Part shown: positions 9,317 to 17,821 of the stretch, one piece after another
Layout of the letters: each line of letters begins with the position of its first letter
Numbering within the stretch: the first letter of the stretch is position 1
NCBI RefSeq assembly: GCF_002608565.1
Contig: NZ_LIXM01000020.1
Coordinates: 1 to 64,000, forward strand
Origin: Vibrio sp. PID17_43
GTDB taxonomy: Bacteria > Pseudomonadota > Gammaproteobacteria > Enterobacterales > Vibrionaceae
DNA: 64,000 nt
Direction of reading: 5' to 3'
The notes under the pieces: generated by a model
The model's database searches: none
What the model was told of the DNA's origin: nothing
Seen by the model: the letters and a program-made list of their open reading frames with translations, nothing else
Program-made: the position numbers and the translations under genes

Positions 9317-9898
9317 TTAGAATGGCAACCCAAACAGCAAACCAATTCCAAACCCAATAGGGCTAACAGGTACAGCCACATCAGCTATAAGTTCAGCGAG
9401 TCCTTCACTCGCGACCTCACTTGCTACAGATTCACCGACATGGCTGGATATTTCACCTGATAATGCTTCTGACACCGCATCACCTAAAGCTACATTATCT
9501 ATCCCGGAGTCAATCACCATTGCACTATCGAAGCCATTAGCGACTTCACTAGTCACAATAATTGGGATATCTGGGTTCTCAGCAAGTGCCTCGTTAATAT
9601 AAGCAACGCTGTCGGTCGCTTTCAATTGCACTTCAGCCGCAATGTCACCATCACTCATTAATGCAATATCAGAAACGGGATGGTTAGTGGCTTCAAAGAG
9701 CATGGCATCCATACCTTGCTCATTGAGCGCAGTAACAACTTCTTGCTCAAACACAATACCTTTGATGTTGCTAATATGCCCCGACATTGCGTCGGGGTTA
9801 ACATCTGCAAAGTAATCAAAGATCTCGTCGTTACTTGCGAGTTCTAGCTCGTTATAGCCTCGGCGGACTGCATCAAAAACGGAGTTTTGAGCAATCAT
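9317..9898 (-). CDS. 193-residue protein embedded in the hsd operon; possible PD-(D/E)xK-like nuclease
   Basis: I recognise no named family. Residues ~48-95 show an E (FEQEVVTALNEQG), then VSDIALMS, then EVQLKAT. This E...D...QxK order and spacing resembles the core of Mrr-like or other PD-(D/E)xK-fold enzymes, but that is my reading, not a search result. The C-terminal ~45 residues are Ala/Glu/Ser-rich and end in a hydrophobic glycine stretch (GFGIGLLFGLPF) that could insert in or touch a membrane. Its ATG overlaps the stop of the ankyrin gene by 4 bases (ATGA), so translation of the two is coupled. It sits between hsdS and hsdR. It could be an effector released when restriction fails, a regulator of HsdR, or a toxin with the ankyrin protein as partner. 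Confidence 0.8.
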   Translation of the reverse strand: MIAQNSVFDAVRRGYNELELASNDEIFDYFADVNPDAMSGHISNIKGIVFEQEVVTALNEQGMDAMLFEATNHPVSDIALMSDGDIAAEVQLKATDSVAYINEALAENPDIPIIVTSEVANGFDSAMVIDSGIDNVALGDAVSEALSGEISSHVGESVASEVASEGLAELIADVAVPVSPIGFGIGLLFGLPF

Positions 9899-11103
9899 TG
9901 CTGACGGGTTCTTTCTAGAAGTTCAACTATCTGCTTGAAGCTTGTGTTTAGCATCGCGCCTCCATCAAATACTGATTTTGCTGGTGCATTTGCCTTAGCA
10001 AGTTTTTGAGCAGTCTTATTATCATCATTAACCAACTCGACATTAACCCCAAACTCCAAAAGCTTAGTGACAGATTCAAGATAGCCTTTACTCGCCGCCA
10101 CCATTAGAGGTGACCAACTATTCTCATTTCGCAAATCAAGGCAAGCTCCATGCCCATGTAGCAGTTCTAACGTTGATGCTTGGTTATAACTAGCAGCCCA
10201 ATAAGCAGCAGTTCTTCCAGACTTACTCTGAAGGTTGATATCTGCACCTTTATCAATTAGCAATGCAATGAGTTCATTTTTGCCATTTTGAGCTAACAAA
10301 GATAACGCTGGATGTGAATCTTTATTTCTTGCATTCGGGTTTGCACCAGCAGCAACGAGCGCTTTGGTCATATCATCATCACCCTTAGTAATGGCAATAA
10401 TCAGCATCGTTTCTTTATCTTCGTTTTCAACATCAGGATTCACACCATCAGCTAGCAGCTTCTTCGCGATGTTGATGTGCCCACTTTGATATGCTGACAG
10501 CATGGCGGCTTCTGAATACTTCGCACTGAACACCGCTCCTTTAGCGAGTAACTTATCTACTATCTCTATGCGTTGCTTGAAGTAAGCGCCCGTCACCGCA
10601 TTCCAGCCATCATTGTTACAAACATCAACAGCAGCGCCGTGCTTAAGCAAAAAATCAACCGCTTTGACTCGGCCTTTCATTGCAGCCCAAATCAAAGGCG
10701 TCCAACCGTTATCGTTGCGAATATTAACTTCAGCGCCTTTCTCTACCATCAGCTCAGCTAGCTCGAAATATTCATTATCTAAGCAAAGCAGTAATGCACT
10801 GCTCATTTGCTGTGGTCGATAGTTAGGGTTCGCACCTTTGTGTAACAGTGCTTGAGCAATATCCAAGAAACCCAGTTCAATCGCTAACCGAAGTGGGTTA
10901 TGCCCTGCATGATTGATATCAAAACCTTCACTGTTCATTATGTTCTCGGTGAGTGCCGAAAACCCATTTTTCAACGCAAGCTCAAATGGTGTTGCTTCTA
11001 GTTCTTCAAAGACGGTGTTAACTAACTCTGGTTGTCGCTCAAGTACATCACTCAATAACGCCAAATTACCGGACTCAATTGCAGTCAATAGTTGCTCAGT
11101 CAT
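9895..11103 (-). CDS. Ankyrin-repeat protein embedded in the hsd operon
   Basis: A 402-residue protein made almost wholly of about ten 33-residue ankyrin repeats. Recurring forms include DNGWTPLIWAAMKGR, LLKHGAAVDV, AGANPNARNKD and NSWSPLMVAASKGY. There is no signal peptide, membrane segment or catalytic domain, so it should be a cytoplasmic protein-binding scaffold. The start overlaps the hsdS stop by 8 bases and the stop overlaps the next gene by 4, so it is built into the hsdM-hsdS-ank-(193 aa)-hsdR operon. Likely partners are the 193-residue protein or the RM complex (inference). Ankyrin proteins beside toxins or nucleases often act as immunity or scaffold subunits, but the actual role is unknown. 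Confidence 0.92.
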   Translation of the reverse strand: MTEQLLTAIESGNLALLSDVLERQPELVNTVFEELEATPFELALKNGFSALTENIMNSEGFDINHAGHNPLRLAIELGFLDIAQALLHKGANPNYRPQQMSSALLLCLDNEYFELAELMVEKGAEVNIRNDNGWTPLIWAAMKGRVKAVDFLLKHGAAVDVCNNDGWNAVTGAYFKQRIEIVDKLLAKGAVFSAKYSEAAMLSAYQSGHINIAKKLLADGVNPDVENEDKETMLIIAITKGDDDMTKALVAAGANPNARNKDSHPALSLLAQNGKNELIALLIDKGADINLQSKSGRTAAYWAASYNQASTLELLHGHGACLDLRNENSWSPLMVAASKGYLESVTKLLEFGVNVELVNDDNKTAQKLAKANAPAKSVFDGGAMLNTSFKQIVELLERTRQQ

Positions 11104-12289
11104 TCGGATTAACCTCTGCGACGTCTAACTCGATTTCGCCCGAAAGCAATTTAGGAAGCAACGTATCACGAAGGCTTTCTAGGTTATGATTCTCTTCAAT
11201 ATTGCGTGTCATTTTATCGAGCATTGTAGCCAGTAATTCTCCATACCTTTCCAGCACTACATTGGATGGAATTGGTACTTCTAGACTATTTAGAACTTTC
11301 TGATTCAACAGTGGTTGTGCAGCTCCGCCAGCATGCTGATTTAAGTCAAGGTGCTTCAACAAATACAGAACAAATGGTAGCTGTGCTTTACCAGACTTGG
11401 CCGTAGCAACGATGGTGTTATCAGATGCCCAGAATTGTGAATTACAATATTCAATAGCCCCACAGTAGGCTCCTACACGACCAATAATGACGGCATCTTC
11501 AAACTTAGCTTCTTCGCTAAAACCAATAATTCCATTAGCTCCGTACAGTGGGAATTGGCCGCTATCTGACTTCTTGCCTGACTTACCATTCGCAAACTTA
11601 ATCAACTCAGATAACTTACCTACTGGCCAGCCTTCTGGTATTAGCCCTAACTCAGACTCAACGAGCTTTTCTGGGAATAGCGAGGCAGTAGCCGCATCCA
11701 TACCCTCTGGTTGCTCGCCATTCATCTTGGCTTTGACTGGATCGAAATCGACAAACCACGACTTGAAGATGCCTTGTGCCATTTGTTCTAGGGTTTGGTT
11801 TGTTTGTGCATTCAAATACCTTTTATCTTCTATGGCAACAAGAAGTGTATTGGCATTTTGTGCTTGTTCTGGACTACAAACATCAACCTCAAAATTATTT
11901 AGCAAATCTTTCCCAACATTAGGAAAAGTTGAGCCTGTTGCTGCCACTAATAGTTTGTCTAGGTTACACTCTAAAACGGCTCGCACATAGGGCGTCGGAT
12001 ACCCATTTATCCCACGAATAGCTCCTATACCTCGACCAATAGCATAAGTCTGATCAGCATAATTCATTCGCCCTGTGGTTGAACCACGAACACAGAAAAG
12101 GATGTCACCAACTTTTGAGAATTTTTTTCCTACCGTAGTAAATTGAACAGGTAATGGACTTCGTTCAGTAAACTCTGTAGGCCCATTCAATAGAGGAAAG
12201 CCATCACCTGAGTCATTACAATCACTACCTTTTGGTGATTGTCCCATGACCAACTCAGCGATTTCAGAGAATTTAACTCTAGATGTCAT
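11096..12289 (-). CDS. hsdS: Type I restriction-modification specificity subunit
   Basis: A 397-residue HsdS with two target-recognition domains. TRD1 covers about residues 5-140. A central conserved helical region (LLVAIEDKRYLNAQTNQTLEQ) is followed by the typical IFKSWFVDFDPVKAK. TRD2 covers about 225-360, and a second helical spacer near the end includes LRDTLLPKLLSGEI. It sets the bipartite DNA site methylated and cut by the complex; the site itself cannot be read from sequence. The start overlaps the hsdM stop by 11 bases and the stop overlaps the ankyrin gene by 8, so translation is coupled. I saw no duplicated hsdS fragment or inverted repeats that would suggest specificity switching. 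Confidence 0.96.
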   Translation of the reverse strand: MTSRVKFSEIAELVMGQSPKGSDCNDSGDGFPLLNGPTEFTERSPLPVQFTTVGKKFSKVGDILFCVRGSTTGRMNYADQTYAIGRGIGAIRGINGYPTPYVRAVLECNLDKLLVAATGSTFPNVGKDLLNNFEVDVCSPEQAQNANTLLVAIEDKRYLNAQTNQTLEQMAQGIFKSWFVDFDPVKAKMNGEQPEGMDAATASLFPEKLVESELGLIPEGWPVGKLSELIKFANGKSGKKSDSGQFPLYGANGIIGFSEEAKFEDAVIIGRVGAYCGAIEYCNSQFWASDNTIVATAKSGKAQLPFVLYLLKHLDLNQHAGGAAQPLLNQKVLNSLEVPIPSNVVLERYGELLATMLDKMTRNIEENHNLESLRDTLLPKLLSGEIELDVAEVNPND

Positions 12290-13982
12290 ATCCCAACCCC
12301 GCTAGGTTCTTCTTGATCTCTGCTTCTAGGGTTGCCGACTCAGCGAACTGCTCGCTTAACTTAGCGGTTAGGGTTGCCATCTTCTCACCGAATGGAATGC
12401 CGTCGTCCAATTCTTCAGTTGCACCTACGTAACGTCCCGGTGTCAGTACAAAATCGTGCTTGGTGATTTCTTCAAGGGTGGCTGATTTACAGAAGCCCGC
12501 TTGGTCTTCATAAGCGATACCATTGACTTCTGCGCCTGTTTTCCATGCATGGTAAAGGTCGGCTACTTTCTGAATGTCATCACGGGTGAAATCACGCAGT
12601 ACGCGGTCTTTCATGTAGCCAAGGTTACGCGCATCAATAAACAGCACTTCACCTTTACGAGCACGCAGTTTACGACCTGCTTTATCAGTGCGAGCGGTTT
12701 TGTTTTTGGTTAAGAACCAAATACACGCTGGGATCTGGGTGTTGGTAAACAGCTGCCCCGGCAGTGCCACCATACATTCAATGAGATCGTTCTCGATTAA
12801 CGCCTGACGGATAGTACCTTCATTATTGGTACTTGAACTCATCGAGCCATTAGCCAATAACAGTGCTTGAGAGCCTTCTGGTGCTAAGTGGTGAAGCATG
12901 TGCTGCATCCATGCGAAGTTCGCATTACCTGATGGTGGTTGACCGTATTTAAAGCGTGGATCGTTATCATCAACACCAGTGTTCCACTCTTTCATGTTAA
13001 ATGGAGGGTTTGCCATGATGAAGTCTGCGCGTAAATCAGGATGCTGAACATTGGTGTACGTACTCGCAGGCTCTTTACCGAAGTCGTAATCCAAACCACG
13101 GATAGCCATGTTCATTGCCGCTAGCTGCCATGTGGTGTGGTTATATTCTTGACCGTAGATAGAAATCTTCTGCTTTTGTGTCAGCGGGTCAATTTCTTTT
13201 TGGTTTGCTCTGCGCTCAATGAACTTCTCTGATTGCACAAAGAAGCCGCCAGAACCCATTGCAGGGTCATACACGCGACCTTCAAACGGTTCAATCATTT
13301 CCACAATCATGGAAACAATGGATGCCGGAGTATAGTATGAACCTCCGCGCTTTCCCTCTGCCAATGCGAACTGACCAAGCATGTATTCGTAAACGTGACC
13401 AAGGATGTCTTTGCTGTTTAGTGACTTATGATCGAACGGAATGGTGGCGATCAGATTGATAAGCTCGTTCAGCTTAGATTGGTCAATCTTCAACGATGAA
13501 TATGACTTGTTCAGTACACCTTTCAGTTTTTGGTTGTCACGCTCGATGCCCTCAAGTGCGTTATCAATCAGATGACCAACCGAGGTGATTTTCTTAACCT
13601 TGCCGTCAATCTCAAGATCAGCACCACCAATTACGCGAGGGCCATTATCTTGTAGGAACTGCCAACGAGATTCTGTTGGTAGCCAGAACACATTCTTCTC
13701 GGTGTAGAAGTCGCGTTGCTCAAGTTCAACCGCGATCTCGGCTGCCAACTCTTCTTCTGAAAAGTCGGCAGGGTCTAGGTAGTATTCGTGATCAGGGTTA
13801 GCAAGGTCTGCTTTGATCTCATCCTGACGCAGCTTAAACGCATCAGAAACGTATTTAACGAAGATTAAGCCAAGTACAGCGTGTTTGTATTGTGCTGCAT
13901 CTAGTGTTGAGCGCAGCTTGTCTGCCGCTGTCCAGAGCTTGCTTTCAAGCTCTTTCAGGAATAATTGTTCTTGTTGGTTCAT
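12279..13982 (-). CDS. hsdM: Type I restriction-modification DNA methyltransferase (N6-adenine)
   Basis: A 567-residue HsdM. The N-terminal helical domain (about 1-170) is followed by the methyltransferase core with the AdoMet motif (YDPAMGSGGFF, near residue 240) and catalytic NPPF (FIMANPPFNMKEW, near 330), then a C-terminal region that binds HsdS. The length is normal and both motifs are intact. It is first in the operon, with ATG at 13982. The promoter must lie in the 110-base gap shared with the divergent tyrosine recombinase, which would link restriction-modification and recombinase expression if a regulator binds there. Confidence 0.97.
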   Translation of the reverse strand: MNQQEQLFLKELESKLWTAADKLRSTLDAAQYKHAVLGLIFVKYVSDAFKLRQDEIKADLANPDHEYYLDPADFSEEELAAEIAVELEQRDFYTEKNVFWLPTESRWQFLQDNGPRVIGGADLEIDGKVKKITSVGHLIDNALEGIERDNQKLKGVLNKSYSSLKIDQSKLNELINLIATIPFDHKSLNSKDILGHVYEYMLGQFALAEGKRGGSYYTPASIVSMIVEMIEPFEGRVYDPAMGSGGFFVQSEKFIERRANQKEIDPLTQKQKISIYGQEYNHTTWQLAAMNMAIRGLDYDFGKEPASTYTNVQHPDLRADFIMANPPFNMKEWNTGVDDNDPRFKYGQPPSGNANFAWMQHMLHHLAPEGSQALLLANGSMSSSTNNEGTIRQALIENDLIECMVALPGQLFTNTQIPACIWFLTKNKTARTDKAGRKLRARKGEVLFIDARNLGYMKDRVLRDFTRDDIQKVADLYHAWKTGAEVNGIAYEDQAGFCKSATLEEITKHDFVLTPGRYVGATEELDDGIPFGEKMATLTAKLSEQFAESATLEAEIKKNLAGLGYDI

Positions 13983-14052
13983 TTAGGTTTTCTATGATTC
14001 GAAAAAGTTGCGTGCATTCTACCAGTAACCAAGCGATTTACCTTGATTTCTG

Positions 14053-14084
14053 CCTTACTTAATAGTGATTTTTATGAAGTAAGG
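14053..14084. promoter_or_regulatory. Inverted repeat between hsdM and the tyrosine recombinase
   Basis: Arms CCTTACTT and AAGTAAGG flank a 16-base AT-rich centre, immediately before the recombinase start. The AAGTAAGG arm doubles as its ribosome-binding site. The sequence ATGAAGTAA here also follows the hairpins in the two repeat copies downstream (near 17861 and 19371), so this is a candidate recombination site or operator. Confidence 0.45.
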
Positions 14085-14092
14085 AGCACATC

Positions 14093-14689
14093 ATGGTAGC
14101 TTGGAACAAAGGTAAACGAGTTGGTCAGAAAAAAGCGTTCAAACTAGAAGATATTTGGCGGATTCGAATTCGTTTAGAGCTTGAAGAACGCTTGTTTGAG
14201 TTGGCGCTGTTTAATCTTGCTATTGATAGCAAACTGAGGTCTTGTGACTTGCGGAACCTCAAAGTGCAAGATGTCAGCCGCAGTGGGTGTGTGATGTCGA
14301 GAGCCATCGTTAAACAACAGAAAACCCAGCAAGAGGTACACTTCGAAATCACACCAAAGACACAACAAACGCTGTCACAGTGGATCATTCAAAATGCGTT
14401 GGCACCAACGGACTTCCTTTTCCCCAGTCCACGCCGTGAGGGCCAGCCAATTTCATACCATTACTACACCACGCTAGTGAACCGTTGGGTGACCGATATC
14501 GGTTTAGACAAAACACAATACGGTACGCATTCGCTGCGCCGAACCAAGGCTTCTTTGATCTACGCTAAGACCAAGAATCTTAGGGCTATTCAGTTACTTC
14601 TTGGTCATGCTAAGCTCGAAAGCACGATTGAATACCTTGGCGTCGAGATTGAAGATGCGCTAAGGATTTCAGAGAGTTGTGAGACGTGA
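14093..14689 (+). CDS. Short tyrosine recombinase (single catalytic domain)
   Basis: A 198-residue protein comparable in size to FimB/FimE-type recombinases. The whole catalytic set is present: Arg49 (LRSCDL), His146 and Arg149 (GTHSLRRT), His172 (LLGHAKL) and Tyr181 (TIEYLG). There is no separate core-binding domain beyond a short basic N-terminus (AWNKGKRVGQKK). AAGGAG precedes the ATG at 14093. The stop is 9 bases before the zinc-ribbon gene, and AGGAA in that gap is its ribosome-binding site. Broken copies of the 3' end of this gene recur at about 17.9 and 19.5 kb, each before another zinc-ribbon gene. It probably acts at repeats in this island; the substrate is unknown. Confidence 0.9.
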   Translation: MVAWNKGKRVGQKKAFKLEDIWRIRIRLELEERLFELALFNLAIDSKLRSCDLRNLKVQDVSRSGCVMSRAIVKQQKTQQEVHFEITPKTQQTLSQWIIQNALAPTDFLFPSPRREGQPISYHYYTTLVNRWVTDIGLDKTQYGTHSLRRTKASLIYAKTKNLRAIQLLLGHAKLESTIEYLGVEIEDALRISESCET

Positions 14690-14698
14690 GGAACCATC

Positions 14699-14872
14699 AT
14701 GCAATGCCCAGAATGTGAAAACCATTTCGGTTGGGATTGGATTGAAGACGAGTGCATTGAGCCAAACGAAGAGTTTGATTGCCCAAGTTGTGGAGTGACA
14801 CTGCGTTACACCATTGATGAGGGCACTTATTATGGTGCTGAGTATAAAACTGTTGAGGTAGTTGATGAATAG
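14699..14872 (+). CDS. 57-residue zinc-ribbon protein, copy 1
   Basis: A small acidic protein with CPEC near its start and CPSCG at residues 28-32, enough for one zinc ribbon, and a WDWIEDECIEPNE segment between. Two further copies lie at 18036 and 19628. Copies 1 and 2 differ at 6 of 57 residues and copies 1 and 3 at 8. All copies are the same length and have both cysteine pairs, while the recombinase copies in front of them have decayed, so the small protein appears to be the selected part of the module. The stop overlaps the next gene's ATG by 8 bases. No known family is recalled. A role in regulating or coupling the cargo is inference. Confidence 0.85.
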   Translation: MQCPECENHFGWDWIEDECIEPNEEFDCPSCGVTLRYTIDEGTYYGAEYKTVEVVDE

Positions 14873-15464
14873 TTCACTACCCGATAAAGAGCTATTCGTT
14901 GAGTGTCCTCAATGTAAAAAGGCTATCAAACAGAAAAACCTTAAACGCCACCTTAGAAAAATACATGGCGAAAAAATAGCGCCTATCCAACTAACATCCT
15001 CCTCAGAAACTCCGAGCACCAGCAGAACAACATCTAGAACAGAGCGTCTAAACGCTCTGTTTTCAAAGATAAATCAGGGGCAATATGATAACCAAGACAG
15101 TCTAGTTAGGCTCATGAAAAATGCTGAAGCTAAAGGCGAAAAAACAATACTAAAAGCAGTGCAACAGCGTTTACGGAAAGTGTTTCCCAAGCTTTATCGT
15201 CGATATGTAGGCCCATTAACACTGCGAGACCCATTAGGTAGTAAAAATTGTTACTGCGCCAAACCTACATCACTCCATAATATTGCACACGACATTTTAA
15301 GTATGACCATTCCCACTGAAGCACTACAGTGCGACCTTTGTTGGGACGAAGACATTTCAGTTGCATGGGGTGTATATGGGCCTTTTGGAGCAAAAGTGAT
15401 TGATAAACACACATGGGCGGCTACTTGCTATGAGCGTGGTGATGTGAAGTACGCTACTCATTAA
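14865..15464 (+). CDS. Zinc-finger protein of unknown function (cargo 1)
   Basis: 199 residues from the ATG at 14865, which lies inside the stop region of the zinc-ribbon gene. The N-terminus has a C2H2-like finger (ECPQCKKAIKQKNLKRHLRKIHG, with the two Cys and His...His apart as in eukaryote-type fingers). A Ser/Thr-rich linker and a basic helical part (TILKAVQQRLRKVFPKLYRR) follow, then a second possible metal site (NCYCAKP, later QCDLCW). I know no family for the whole. The fingers and basic helix suggest nucleic-acid binding. It is followed by the KAP NTPase 31 bases downstream, so the two are likely one operon. Confidence 0.8.
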   Translation: MNSSLPDKELFVECPQCKKAIKQKNLKRHLRKIHGEKIAPIQLTSSSETPSTSRTTSRTERLNALFSKINQGQYDNQDSLVRLMKNAEAKGEKTILKAVQQRLRKVFPKLYRRYVGPLTLRDPLGSKNCYCAKPTSLHNIAHDILSMTIPTEALQCDLCWDEDISVAWGVYGPFGAKVIDKHTWAATCYERGDVKYATH

Positions 15465-15495
15465 AAATCTAATTTATAAGGCTTAATTGAAACCA

Positions 15496-16842
15496 ATGAA
15501 CAATATAACCTTTACTGACCGTGATGAGTTCAAACGAGAAACTGTCGCTGAAAAAGTAGCTCTATTGCTTGAGTCTTCGATAGATATTTCTCCAATGGTT
15601 GTTGATGGTGGATGGGGAACCGGAAAAACAGAGTTTTGCCATAAACTAATCAACTTAATGAAAGGCAAAGATTCGCATCATTTGATTTACGTTGATGCAT
15701 TTCAGGCTGATCATGCCGACGAACCTTTGCTAACAATACTAGCTGAAATTTTGAAGGTTCTACCTGAAGGTGAGCAACGAGAAAGCTTCGTTCAAAAAGT
15801 CTTACCAACAGTTAGGTATGGTCTAAAAACTTTAGCAAAAGCAGGTGTTGCTCATGTTTTAAAACAAGATACAAAAACTGTCCTTGATGGATTTGATAAA
15901 GAGATCCAGAAAGTAGCAGACAAAGCGATAGATTCATCAGTAGAGTCGCTGTTAAAAGATCATATAAAGGCTAATGAAAGCCTAGAAGCTCTGCAAAAAA
16001 TGATGGCTGATATTACGGAAGAAAAGCCTATTGTAGTATTCATCGATGAACTAGACCGATGTCGACCTGACTTTGCGGTGAATATACTCGAAGTAATTAA
16101 GCACACATTCCCTGTTTCTGGTGTTCAGTTTGTCCTAGTGACCAACACAAGCCAACTAAAAGCCTCTATTAACCATCGATATGGTGACAGTGTTGATGCT
16201 CAACAATATCTCGACAAATTCCTAAAATTTACCTTTACCCTGCCGAACTCTTTCTCTGAATCAACGGGCTATACCAAATCTCTAGCTTCTGTTCACCACT
16301 ATCGAAACCTAATGAACCAAAGTCCGATTTTGGGAGCACTAAACCTAGCAGAAAACTCCGAATTTTCTTTTATCAGTCACATAATAAAAGTTCGGCACTT
16401 ATCTTTACGAGAAGTCGAGACCTTAGTTCGATATATAGAAATCTATCAGCAACTGTCAGGTGAAGGGGCTTTAGACACCGATTTTGGGTATAGGCTACTT
16501 AGATTATTTGGTATTGTACTATTTTGTTTTAATAAAGAGATAGCTAGCTCACTTACGCAATCAAAAGCTGATGCTAAGCAGATTGCGGAATATCTTGGCG
16601 AGCATCAAATAGTTCCTATTCATGAAGGTGGCCTTAACGCTGAGCATCACCAAGTTGTTTTAACTATGATCGCTCAGGAGTGTTTCTATAACTCTGCGCT
16701 TTTCAAAGCTGAAGAAGGACATCATGAATCTGAGTGGGAGCAACTTATTACTCAATACTTTATTAGAGGTGGTTTCCCTCCACGCGAAGGAGAACGTTCA
16801 AAAATAGTCGTGGAAGCTATCCAAACTCTGAATCTAATGTAG
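15496..16842 (+). CDS. KAP-family P-loop NTPase (cargo 1)
   Basis: 448 residues from ATG 15496 (a TTG nine bases earlier is possible). Walker A is GGWGTGKTEF near residue 35, with the WGxGK form typical of KAP NTPases. Walker B is VVFIDELDRCRP near residue 175, with the DRCRP ending also diagnostic of the family. The C-terminal half is helical. Known KAP members include PifA of the F plasmid, which aborts phage T7 infection, and several other defence NTPases. The membrane insertion seen in many KAP proteins is not obvious here. It lies between the zinc-finger gene and the ArdC-like gene, which fits a multi-gene phage-defence module (inference). Confidence 0.88.
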   Translation: MNNITFTDRDEFKRETVAEKVALLLESSIDISPMVVDGGWGTGKTEFCHKLINLMKGKDSHHLIYVDAFQADHADEPLLTILAEILKVLPEGEQRESFVQKVLPTVRYGLKTLAKAGVAHVLKQDTKTVLDGFDKEIQKVADKAIDSSVESLLKDHIKANESLEALQKMMADITEEKPIVVFIDELDRCRPDFAVNILEVIKHTFPVSGVQFVLVTNTSQLKASINHRYGDSVDAQQYLDKFLKFTFTLPNSFSESTGYTKSLASVHHYRNLMNQSPILGALNLAENSEFSFISHIIKVRHLSLREVETLVRYIEIYQQLSGEGALDTDFGYRLLRLFGIVLFCFNKEIASSLTQSKADAKQIAEYLGEHQIVPIHEGGLNAEHHQVVLTMIAQECFYNSALFKAEEGHHESEWEQLITQYFIRGGFPPREGERSKIVVEAIQTLNLM

Positions 16843-16904
16843 AACTCTATTTAGCGATTTAGATTAGCTTCTAAGTCGCTTTTGTCCCTGACCAAGGAAG
16901 GTTA

Positions 16905-17768
16905 ATGAAAACTGTCGCAATAAAACAGAAACACAAGAGCACATTTGATGAATTGGTAGATTTAACGCGCGGATACAGAAGCAGTAGTAGTTACTTTCAG
17001 TTTATTCAATTTGTTGCCAAGATAAAAAACTACTCGGCTTACAATGTAGCGCTTATCTATTCTCAAAACCCCAACGTGACGTACGTCGCTTCGAAAGCAG
17101 ACTGGAGTAAAAGGCACAATAGAACAGTAAACAAAGATGCTAGGCCTCTTATTATTCTTGCTCCATTCCACCCAGTAATGTTCGTGTTTGATGTTAATGA
17201 TACAGAAGGTGCACCGCTGCCTGATAGAGTCTTTGCACCTTTTTGGGCCAAGGGTAATACGCCTGAACACGCCGTTGCAAAATTACACAAGTTAGCTAAA
17301 AGGTTAAGCGTAATTATTCACGAAGAGCCAAGGTCAGCTACTAGTGCTGGATGTATAAAAACTAACTACATTGAAAACGAATTTAAATCATACATATTAG
17401 AGATCAATTCAAATCATGCACCTCAAGTTAGATTCGCAACACTCGTGCATGAATTAGCTCACCTGATGTGTGGGCACCTCGGAATTCACAACGTCAATGA
17501 AAGCTGGAAAGAGCGAACAAACCTGTCTCTAGATCAACGCGAGTTTGAAGCAGAGTCAGTTTCGTACATTATTTGCAAGAGATTCGGCATAAGGAGTAAT
17601 TCTGAAGAATACTTATCAGGATATGTCAAATGCAAAGACTTCATTCCAGACATATCAATAGATACAGTTTTACATGTTGCTGGGACAATTGAAAATGCAA
17701 TTAATGGGCAACTCCCGAACGAAAAACGGAACGATTCTACGGGTCAAGAACAGCTCGCTCTATTCTAG
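16905..17768 (+). CDS. ArdC-like / ImmA-IrrE family zinc metallopeptidase (cargo 1)
   Basis: 287 residues. The N-terminal ~110 (FVAKIKNYSAYNVALIYSQNP, and later RPLIILAPF) resemble the ArdC single-strand DNA-binding domain. A zincin domain follows with HELAH near residue 184 and a downstream glutamate (QREFEAESVSYI) that could be the third ligand. Family knowledge: ArdC proteins relieve type I restriction, and ImmA/IrrE peptidases cut repressors. The start is ATG 16905 with GGAAGG upstream. The gene is 62 bases after the KAP gene. The gap contains TCGCTTTTGTCCC, similar to the sequence at the end of this unit (17815-17827), which could mean it was added separately. Whether it protects incoming DNA or activates the KAP module is open. 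Confidence 0.85.
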   Translation: MKTVAIKQKHKSTFDELVDLTRGYRSSSSYFQFIQFVAKIKNYSAYNVALIYSQNPNVTYVASKADWSKRHNRTVNKDARPLIILAPFHPVMFVFDVNDTEGAPLPDRVFAPFWAKGNTPEHAVAKLHKLAKRLSVIIHEEPRSATSAGCIKTNYIENEFKSYILEINSNHAPQVRFATLVHELAHLMCGHLGIHNVNESWKERTNLSLDQREFEAESVSYIICKRFGIRSNSEEYLSGYVKCKDFIPDISIDTVLHVAGTIENAINGQLPNEKRNDSTGQEQLALF

Positions 17769-17779
17769 ATCAATCTTTC

Positions 17780-17809
17780 AAACACTAATTGCATAATGAG
17801 TTGGTGTTT
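17780..17809 (+). terminator. Hairpin after cargo 1
   Basis: Imperfect stem AAACACTAATT / GAGTTGGTGTTT with G-T pairs, 11 bases after the peptidase stop and followed by TTTC. Probably ends the cargo 1 operon. Confidence 0.5.
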
Positions 17810-17821
17810 CTATCTCGCTTC

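Noticed and set aside
11096..13982. Phase-variable hsdS inversion driven by the nearby recombinase
   Set aside because: There is only one hsdS and I see no partial second hsdS or inverted repeats within it, so shuffling is not supported.
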